Positions 44,425-51,068 of a stretch of DNA of 51,068 bases are shown here, piece after piece; the first letter of the stretch is position 1, and each line of letters begins with the position of its first letter. The stretch lies in NCBI GenBank assembly GCA_016840085.1, contig JAEOTA010000049.1:1-51068 (forward strand). Reading direction: 5' to 3'. A model generated the notes under the pieces. It was not told the DNA's origin, did no database searches, and saw only the letters and a list, made by a program, of their open reading frames with translations. This DNA comes from Promethearchaeota archaeon (lineage in GTDB: Archaea > Asgardarchaeota > Lokiarchaeia > Sigyniarchaeales > SOKP01). Position numbers and translations under genes: made by a program.

Positions 44425-46386
44425 ATGGAAAATGATAACAGTGAAGAAATACGGATTTTCGTTGCTATATGCGATTGAGGTCTAAATATTGCTGAAATTA
44501 TTGACACTAATTCCTTAGTAGAGTTCTCAAAAACACTTCCGAATGTGGTTGCGGCAGATAGATATATTAGTCTTTGTACAGAGCCAGGAGCTGAATTTAT
44601 TAAAGAAAATATGATCGAAAATAATGCAAATAGATTAGTAGTTGCATCATGTACTCCTATAACGCATGAACCTGTGTTTAAAAGTGTATTAGAATCTATG
44701 GAAATAGATCCTTCCTACTTAGAATTTGTAAATATTCGCGAACATTCTAGTTTTGTTCATCGAAAAGATAAACCAGGTGCTCAAAGGGTTGCAGAAGACC
44801 AAATAAAGTCAGGAGTGGCAAGAGCAGCTGTTTTAGAACCTATTCTAATAAAAGAGGTCGATATCACGAAAAAAGCACTGATCATTGGTGGTGGTGTCTC
44901 AGGATTATCTGCGAGTATCGATTTAGCTGAAGAAGGATTTGAAGTGCATTTAGTGGAAAAAAGTCCTACAATTGGAGGAAAAATGGCAAAATTAGATAGA
45001 ACATTTCCTACAGATGATTGTAGTATATGAATACTGGGACCAGTTATGCTCCAAGCATCAAGAACACCTGGATTAAATTTATACACATATAGTCAAGTAG
45101 AAGAAGTCAGTGGATTTGTTGGAAATTTTGATGTTAAAATTCGAAAAAAAGCGCGATATGTCAATAACGATTGTAATGGTTGTGGCGCATGCTTTGACGT
45201 ATGTCCAGCATATGGATACAATGAATTCAATGAAGGAATGGATTCAAGAAAAGCAATATACCTAGCTTTTGCTCAAGCAGTTCCTTCACTAGCACAAATT
45301 GATATGACAAAATGTATAAAATGTGAACTATGTAAAGGCGCTTGCGAGCTAGATGCGATAGATTTTGATCAAGAAGATGAAATCATAGAATTACAAGTTG
45401 GTTCAATTATAGTAGCTACAGGATGGGATGAATTTGAGCCACCAATAGGATATTTAGGATACAACAAATATCCTAACGTTATAACACAATTAAAACTAGA
45501 AAGAGTGTTAGCACCAAACGGACCAACTTTTGGACATCTTGTTCGCCCATCTGATGGAAAGGAGCCAAAAAAAATTCTCTTCATCCAATGTGTAGGTTCT
45601 AGGGATTTGAACATGAATACGTATTGTAGTTCTGGTGTATGTTGTATGATATCGATAAAAAATAGTAAACTAATAAAACAACACTCTCCTGAAGTAGATA
45701 TTACTGTTGCGTACATGGATATGAGAGCTGCCGGGAAAGATTACGAAGAATATTTCACTCTTTCAAGAAAAGAAGGTATTAAATATATCAGAACAAATAT
45801 TAGCCGTATTAAAGAAGATCCAGAAACTCATAACTTGAAGATTGTAATGCAGAATACTCTAGGGTCGGGAGGCTTAAAAGAATTAGAATTTGATCTGGTT
45901 ATACTCTCTGCAGCATTGGTACCAGCTAAAGGTGTAGAAACGATTGAAAGGATGCTAAAACTTGAAACTAGTCAAGATGGATTTTTCAAAGAATTCCATG
46001 CGAGACTTAACCCAATCGACACAAAGATTCCTGGAATAGTTCTTGCTGGGGTTAGTCAAGGTCCCAAATCGATTGTAGAATCTATTGCCCATGGTCGAGC
46101 GGCTGCATCTTCATTAGCTAGACTTATGACAAAAGATAAATATCGCATTCTTTTAATCCGAGCAGCAGTTGAAGATAAAGAGAAGTGTGCAAAATGTGGA
46201 TTATGTGAATTGAATTGTCCATATAATGCTATTACACTTATGGATGATGGAGCTGAAGTGAATGAGATTTTGTGTAGAGGCTGTGGATCTTGCTTAGCTA
46301 ATTGTCCTTCTGAAGCAATTACTCTAAGATACTATAGGGAACCTCAATATGAAAAACAAATTGATGCAATCTTGGAAGAGACATAG
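44425..46386 (+). CDS. hdrA: Heterodisulfide reductase subunit A with two selenocysteines
   Basis: 653 residues if two in-frame TGA codons are read as Sec. The first, 44476-44478, gives ICDUGLNIAE, where HdrA has CxCGxNI. The second, 45028-45030, gives PTDDCSIUILGP, where HdrA has DCSxC. Both replace cysteines that ligate Fe-S clusters. FAD motif IGGGVSGLSASIDLAEEG and two ferredoxin-type clusters (CNGCGACFDVCP, CIKCELCKGAC) and two more at the C-terminus (CAKCGLCELNCP, CRGCGSCLANCP) are intact. Role: flavin-based electron bifurcation with MvhD and HdrBC or another oxidoreductase. GTGATT is the ribosome site. It is followed by mvhD after 13 bases. Without Sec it would look like two fragments. 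Confidence 0.92.
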
Positions 46387-46399
46387 AGAGGTGACAGAA

Positions 46400-46858
46400 A
46401 TGGCTGAGGTTTCAGATAATGATGTTAAAATTTTAGCATTCCTATGTTGGAAATGAGGATATGGTGCAGGAGATATGGCAGGTACAATCCGAGCTCAATA
46501 TCCCGCTACATTAAGACCAGTAAGGATTAATTGTTCGGGAAGAGTTACTCCAAGTTTAATGATGCGCGCCATAGGGAAAGGAGCTGATGGAGTAGCAATT
46601 GGTGCTTGATACCGCGGTGAATGCGATTATGAAACGGGTAATTTAGTGGCTGAACGTAATGTAGCGTATGCAAAGGAAATATTAAAATCAGTAGGGATTT
46701 CACCTGCGAGGATACAAATGTTTCATTGTAGTGCTGCTGAGGGACAAAAATTTCAGAATGAAGCAACTCGGATTACTGAGATAATCCAAAAATTAGGTAA
46801 CAATCCTTTAAAAAATTCAAATCCTTCTAAAAAGGGAGGAAAAAATAAAACCGAATGA
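46400..46858 (+). CDS. mvhD: MvhD/VhuD-type electron-transfer subunit with two selenocysteines
   Basis: 152 residues with TGA 46454-46456 (FLCWKUGYGAGDMAG) and TGA 46607-46609 (IGAUYRGECDYETGN) read as Sec. Both lie at Cys positions of the MvhD 2Fe-2S site (family: CxWC...GAD and GC...G.CHY). The C-terminal half (AERNVAYAKEIL, FHCSAAEGQKF) is typical. MvhD carries electrons from a hydrogenase or formate dehydrogenase to HdrA; neither is encoded here. GAGGTGA five bases before ATG is a strong ribosome site. A SECIS-like element starts just after its stop. Confidence 0.92.
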
Positions 46859-46894
46859 ATGAATCTTGTGAATAAATTTTAGTCACAAGGCGAC
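46859..46894 (+). promoter_or_regulatory. Candidate SECIS element, eukaryotic-like core
   Basis: Directly after the mvhD stop: ATGA (46859-46862), then stem TCTTGTGA (46864-46871) pairing with TCACAAGG (46883-46890), loop ATAAATTTTAG with an A-run, then CGAC with GA at 46892-46893. G61/A93 and A62/G92 can form the tandem G-A pairs of a kink-turn quartet, and the A-run begins about 13 bases from the quartet, as in eukaryotic SECIS elements. The outer bases ACCGA (46850-46854) can pair with TCGGT near 46914. Predicted by eye, not folded by program. Confidence 0.6.
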
Positions 46895-46983
46895 AAATCA
46901 TTATGTAATGGTTTCGGTAATTAAATTAATAAATAATAATAAAAATAAAAAAAAATTTTATATAATTTTAACAAAGGCTTATT

Positions 46984-47481
46984 TTAAATTGATTCTCCGC
47001 GTCCAAAGATTTTATCTCCAAATTTTTCAAATACAAATGCGACAATACATATAATACCTGAAATGAGAATCCCAATAGGAGCGAAACCAATAGTAACTTC
47101 ACCGAACATATCAGTGTCTGAATCAAATACCATCATTAAGATTGGAAATATAATCAGTGCAATTCCAACTAGTGCATAGACTAACCAATCCCATTTAAAA
47201 TCCATACCTTTCATATTATGGATTCCATAAAATAATAGTATTGCAATTGACATACAAGTTATTCCTAAAGTCCAAATACTTGCAGCTCCACCACCAAACC
47301 AGGAGGGGTCTGCGTCTTCATTATACGCTATAATTGAAGACCACCAGAGGGTAGTGTCTGGAAAATCTGCTCCTAGTAATGTATCAGTAGTTCCTACTGG
47401 AGTGAAAATCGATATGAGCGCAAGGACAGCAGCAATTAAAATATATAACCAAATGTCTTTTTTAAAATCTATACTTACCAT
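46984..47481 (-). CDS. Four-helix membrane protein of unknown function
   Basis: 165 residues from ATG 47481 (TTG 47490 is possible). Helices at about 10-28, 65-85, 95-118 and 128-150, with an extracytosolic loop rich in W, D and G between the first two (TTLWWSSIIAYNEDADPSWFGGG). No family recognised. It converges with the hdrA-mvhD unit. Confidence 0.55.
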   Translation of the reverse strand: MVSIDFKKDIWLYILIAAVLALISIFTPVGTTDTLLGADFPDTTLWWSSIIAYNEDADPSWFGGGAASIWTLGITCMSIAILLFYGIHNMKGMDFKWDWLVYALVGIALIIFPILMMVFDSDTDMFGEVTIGFAPIGILISGIICIVAFVFEKFGDKIFGRGESI

Positions 47482-47490
47482 ATTTTTCAA

Positions 47491-47950
47491 CTCATTCTAT
47501 TTTTTATTAATATATTAGTTTTTGGAAAATTCGGTGTTAAGTTCATTTTATTCTCAGATTATTTAAATTTTATTGAATTTCATAATATTTTCAATTTTAA
47601 AATCCAATAACATTAAAATGAATCATCTCAACCATTAAACTAAACTCATTGATTATAAATAATTCTTTTTAAAAACTTAGTATTCCTTAAATTTTTTAAA
47701 ACCATTTGAGCCTTGGTCGGTCTTTCATCCATTTATTAATAATTTAATAATCAAGAAATAGTAGAAAAGAAGAATACTGTAAATATTGATTATATTTCTT
47801 AATTTTATTTTTCATTTTAAGGAGTATATTAAATATTTAATTCTTTTTTTTTATTTTATCAATTAAAAAGTCATAAGATAATTATTTGCTTAATTTTTAA
47901 TTTTAAAATAAATTATTAGAAGTAATATTATTTATCGAAGTGAGTTTAAG
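47491..47950. other. Divergent intergenic region
   Basis: 460 AT-rich bases. It must hold the promoters of the membrane protein (minus) and the TPR gene (plus; GTGAGTTTAAG is the ribosome site). T-runs and A-runs are abundant; no RNA gene, repeat or ORF was recognised. Confidence 0.4.
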
Positions 47951-49249
47951 ATGGGAAAAGACGCTGAAAAGCTATTATTAAAAGCAGATAAACTAAATAA
48001 AGCAATGCAATATAAGAGAGCAGCTAAAGTTTACAGTTCTGCTGGTGCTTCTTATCTAAGTTTAGGTGATTATACACTGGCAAGAGATTGCTTTTTTAAT
48101 GCCGCTTTATGTTCTAATAATGAAGAGAAATATCAAGTAAGTCTAGAATTTTTAAGGAATGCTGGAAATGCCTCACTTCTAGATTCTGATTTTTCAGAAG
48201 CTTATCAAATTTTTCGGAAAAGTCTAGAATATATCCCTAGCTTAAGAAGTGCTTCAGATCGAAATTATAATTACATTTTATTTTCAAGTTTATCCTATAT
48301 GTGTTTATTTCTCGAGGGAAAACAAGAAGAAGGCCTCAATTTAGTTAAGAAATACAAAAGTAATGTTGATAATATGTATTTTAAAGATCATCCTTTGGTT
48401 CATTACATCACAAATTTAACACTTGCAATAAAAGAAAAAAACGATAAATATCTAGAAAGAATTAAAAATGATTTTGATAACCTTAAATTCAAAGAAGGTG
48501 AAATTATCTTAGCTAAAAATGTATTAGTTTTAGCAAAATCTAATATTTCATTAATAAATAGATTGAATTTTGATAAAGATTTATACACCACTAATGATAC
48601 TATAAACTTAATTTTAGAAATTGATACAAATCCTTTAACAGAAATTTCTAATAACAAATTCTATGATTATACCATAGAAGATATAGAAATATCAAAAATT
48701 AGTATTACTCTTTCTGATAATTTGACTTCGCAAAAGCACTCGGATCTTCCAATTCTAATAAAACTAGGAAAGATTCACAAAACAGATCTTTTTATTAAAC
48801 CTCATTTTCAAATGGAAAACCCTTTTATTGGACCAATTTTGTTATCCTGTAAATTGAATGGAAATTTAATATTTTATCATGAAATTTCTCAAGTATTAAA
48901 ACCAAATTTAATATCACCACCTCCCTCCCTAGAAATTTCTGTGGATACTCTACGAACTCCACTCATAGATACAACTTTTCCCCTCGAAGTTCTCATAGAA
49001 AACAAAAGTGATGGAGAAGCACTGGATTTAAAAGTAAATGTAGAGTTTCCAGAACAAATTAAAGTTATGAGAGGTACATTAGAAAAGCAAATATATTCAC
49101 TAAGAACAAATGAAAATATAAAATGGGAAATAAATATTAAGCCTATTGAAGCAGGAGATTATATTATTAAAATTAATACAATATTCAACGACCCAGATCA
49201 AAATATTATTGAAGAGAACAAAGAGTTTCCCCTGTCAATAAAACTGTAA
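47951..49249 (+). CDS. TPR protein with C-terminal Ig-like domain
   Basis: 432 residues. Residues about 1-180 form TPR-like helical pairs (AKVYSSAGASYLSLGDYTLARDC, LEFLRNAGNASLLDSDFSEAYQ, FRKSLEYIP), a layout like that of alpha-SNAP-type solenoids. Residues about 190-430 are beta-rich, and the last 110 (SPPPSLEISVDTLRTPL, FPLEVLIENKSDGEALDLKV, EAGDYIIKINTIFNDPD) resemble a CARDB/arrestin-like sandwich. No signal peptide; the protein should be cytosolic. A scaffold for vesicle-like or other complexes is a thought because such pairs occur in Asgard proteins; nothing proves it. Confidence 0.55.
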   Translation: MGKDAEKLLLKADKLNKAMQYKRAAKVYSSAGASYLSLGDYTLARDCFFNAALCSNNEEKYQVSLEFLRNAGNASLLDSDFSEAYQIFRKSLEYIPSLRSASDRNYNYILFSSLSYMCLFLEGKQEEGLNLVKKYKSNVDNMYFKDHPLVHYITNLTLAIKEKNDKYLERIKNDFDNLKFKEGEIILAKNVLVLAKSNISLINRLNFDKDLYTTNDTINLILEIDTNPLTEISNNKFYDYTIEDIEISKISITLSDNLTSQKHSDLPILIKLGKIHKTDLFIKPHFQMENPFIGPILLSCKLNGNLIFYHEISQVLKPNLISPPPSLEISVDTLRTPLIDTTFPLEVLIENKSDGEALDLKVNVEFPEQIKVMRGTLEKQIYSLRTNENIKWEINIKPIEAGDYIIKINTIFNDPDQNIIEENKEFPLSIKL

Positions 49250-49288
49250 AAGAAAAATATTGAAGATTCCAAGGAAATTTGGTATTTT

Positions 49289-50428
49289 TTAAATTATAAT
49301 CGGATCTTTATGATTATAGGTTACTTGTTCGCATTCTTCTTTTCCAATGATCACATCATCCTCTTGTCTGATCCCCCATTTACCAGACCAATATAACCCT
49401 GGTTCATTTGTGTAAACCATATTTTCCTTTAGTCTATATTCTTTTGGTGATTTCCACCTAATTCTAGCACCAATATCATGTGCTTCAAAGCCCAAAGAGT
49501 GTCCTAACCCATGAAAGAACAATCTTTCATGGTCATAACCTTTCTCAGCTAAAAAATCTCTGCACATTTTCGCAGGTAAGTAATTTGGTATATCGGCAAT
49601 AAAATATTTATTTGCCACTTCTTTTGATTCATAAAGAATTTGATATGCTTGTAAGAATTCATCAGATGGATTATTCCCGACCCAAAAGGTCCATGTTATA
49701 TCAGAACACATCTGATCAATTTGAAGTCCCGTATCGATTAATAAAACCCCTGGTTCTATTTTTTTAGTTGAAGTATTATGATGGGGATCAGCAGAATGTG
49801 CTCCTGATGCTACTATTGCTTCAAACGAAGGCTTTCCTATTTTCGTATACTCATATTCTAATTTCGCTTGAATTTCCTTCTCTGTCATACCGATCTTTAC
49901 CCAATCTGGTATAGTCTCTAATAATTCTAAAGTAGCTTTACATACATTGCGTAAATCATCTAATTCTTCTGGAGTTTTTACACTCCTTAATTCCTCTATG
50001 ATTGGTGCTGCTGAGAAAAACTCTGTATTTGGAACTAATTCTTTAATAGAAAAAAAGTCACCAACTCTTATGTGGTCAGCATAAGCGGTTCCCTCCTCTG
50101 TTAGAACATTTTCTCCAAAATTCAGAGCAATCCTAGGTTTATTAATTATTGGCTTTAATTTTGGAACTAAATCCTCAATTGTAGTATAAAAAATCACTTT
50201 TGCATCCACGCCCTTTTTTTCAAGAGCTTTCTTAATCATACCGGCTTCCATTTCAACAGAAAGTACCTTATGTTGTCCATTTGCTGCGACATAAATGTAA
50301 TGTCGTGCGTGAGACGCGACTCCTAATAAGAATCGAGAATGAATATCACTATCTTCATTACATATTATTAACCAACCGTCTCCATTTAAGTCGTTTAGTA
50401 GTTCTTGTGCTTTTTCAAACTTATTCAT
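49289..50428 (-). CDS. M24 metallopeptidase (Xaa-Pro aminopeptidase/prolidase type)
   Basis: 379 residues with a creatinase-like N-terminal domain and a C-terminal pita-bread domain. Metal ligands are visible: LLIDTGLQIDQMCSDITW (two Asp), FHGLGHSLGFEAHD (His), YTNEPGLYW (Glu) and IRQEDDVI (Glu). Length is normal for prolidases. It removes residues before a proline or splits Xaa-Pro dipeptides. Upstream there is a TATA-like TTTATAAATATATATAG at about 50522-50540. Confidence 0.88.
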   Translation of the reverse strand: MNKFEKAQELLNDLNGDGWLIICNEDSDIHSRFLLGVASHARHYIYVAANGQHKVLSVEMEAGMIKKALEKKGVDAKVIFYTTIEDLVPKLKPIINKPRIALNFGENVLTEEGTAYADHIRVGDFFSIKELVPNTEFFSAAPIIEELRSVKTPEELDDLRNVCKATLELLETIPDWVKIGMTEKEIQAKLEYEYTKIGKPSFEAIVASGAHSADPHHNTSTKKIEPGVLLIDTGLQIDQMCSDITWTFWVGNNPSDEFLQAYQILYESKEVANKYFIADIPNYLPAKMCRDFLAEKGYDHERLFFHGLGHSLGFEAHDIGARIRWKSPKEYRLKENMVYTNEPGLYWSGKWGIRQEDDVIIGKEECEQVTYNHKDPIII

Positions 50429-50610
50429 ATTGCTTAACTCTAAATTTGCTTTTTTATTTTTATCTAAATATTCATTAGTTTATTTTAATTATGATTTTCT
50501 TTTTCAAATTGTTGAGAATATTTCTATATATATTTATAAAAATATTAGAAAAAGAATTATGAATTTACAACAAAATTATTAATTACTTTTGTTTTATATC
50601 TGTAGGTTAT

Positions 50611-50637
50611 TTTTAATTTCTCTTCATGAAATTAAAA
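50611..50637. terminator. Perfect hairpin downstream of tnpB
   Basis: TTTTAATTTC (50611-50620) and GAAATTAAAA (50628-50637) form a 10 bp perfect stem with the seven-base loop TCTTCAT, 24 bases after the tnpB stop as read on the minus strand. It could be a terminator or the right-end hairpin of an IS200/IS605-type element. Confidence 0.45.
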
Positions 50638-50660
50638 TTGTATTCTATATTTTATTACAG

Positions 50661-51068
50661 CTATGAAATAGCAATAGAATATGGGTGTAACCCTACACCC
50701 TCTATCCCATCTGCTGATATGGTTTTTGGGACTGCTTTTTTAAGGATATTATATGCTCCATTCACGTCCGCATTGATAATGATCCCTTCTTGACTCTGAT
50801 ATAACCCTCTGCAAATACGCTTTCCCTGATATTTTTCATGCATTTTTATAGATTCATTATCTAAGAAACTACATCTCGAAGTATAATGTTCTGGCATTAG
50901 AAAAACATCAATCCCGACTAACTCTGATTTGTATTTAATTTGGGACACTAATTTGGAAAAAGGAATTTGGACAAAGTTCTGGTTATTACGCTTTCCAATT
51001 TTTATTTTATGTTTCCAAGTTTTATTATAACCGATGACTATCGTTCCAAAATCGTGGTTAATGCAATA
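50661..51068 (-). mobile_element. tnpB: TnpB (OrfB) transposon-associated nuclease, C-terminal part, cut by window edge
   Basis: The frame is open from the window edge to the stop at 50661-50663. HDFGTIVIGYN, then FVQIPFSKLVSQIKYKSELVGIDV (the RuvC Glu helix), then a zinc-finger-like YTSRCSFLDNE (second Cys pair diverged), then IINADVNGAYNILKK with the RuvC Asp, and a tail ending LHPYSIAIS, as in archaeal IS605-family OrfB proteins. GTG 50948 is internal and not the real start. TnpB is an RNA-guided nuclease whose guide RNA overlaps the 3' end of the gene. The element continues beyond the window, so tnpA cannot be checked. Confidence 0.85.

Noticed and set aside
46387..46399. A separate SECIS element between hdrA and mvhD
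   Set aside because: Only 13 bases lie between the genes, with a ribosome site; there is no room for a stem-loop.

Overview
The window is strongly AT-rich archaeal DNA and most resembles an Asgard archaeon of the Lokiarchaeia type. The reasons are: a selenocysteine-containing HdrA-MvhD pair with several in-frame UGA codons and a candidate SECIS element of eukaryotic-like layout; surface proteins with fibronectin-like repeats and a C-terminal membrane anchor; Shine-Dalgarno sequences of the GGTGA/GTGAT type; and a ferredoxin-based 2-oxoacid metabolism next to a non-pyrrolysine MttB methyltransferase. The assignment is inference; there is no rRNA gene here.

Layout. 1-0.95 kb: tail of one surface protein and a decayed second one. 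1.1-6.4 kb: EamA exporter, QueG-like Fe-S protein, ABC ATPase plus permease, zinc-ribbon membrane protein. 6.4-11.3 kb: a minus-strand operon korD-korA-korB-korC plus an FrhB-PyrK fusion, a 2-oxoacid:ferredoxin oxidoreductase with its own apparent electron outlet. 11.4-17.5 kb: SAM methyltransferase, leuD/leuC-type aconitase-family subunits, an MttB-family methyltransferase with a homocysteine methyltransferase and a corrinoid protein, and RidA.

17.8-28.7 kb: an island bracketed by a duplicated 5' part of hisS. Inside is a Wadjet/MksBEF-like SMC operon (jetA, jetB, jetC). Its fourth gene is not the expected TOPRIM nuclease JetD. It is a zinc-ribbon protein ending in a Swt1-like HEPN motif. 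A divergent gene encodes a five-repeat HTH-like protein. The intact hisS closes the island.

28.7-42.9 kb: a second, 14.1 kb accessory island that fills the gap between hisS and pyrF exactly. Its ends carry clusters of an AATAAATGAGA-type motif in inverted orientation. It holds a membrane-anchored protein with a PD-(D/E)XK-like end, a coiled-coil protein, a class III cyclase-like protein, a PIN-like protein, two unknown operon partners, two small PD-(D/E)XK-like proteins, a HEPN/Abi-like protein, and broken cyclase, methyltransferase and GHKL-ATPase genes. Two of its plus-strand genes share a related ~105 bp upstream module.

42.9-51 kb: pyrF, small membrane proteins, the hdrA-mvhD selenoprotein operon, a TPR protein, an M24 peptidase and the end of a TnpB gene at the window edge. 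A recurring oddity is that four genes (ABC ATPase, jetC, the jetD-position gene, korD) have no ATG/GTG/TTG that would include their conserved N-terminus; three of them have a GTGA-type ribosome site before an ATT or ATC codon.
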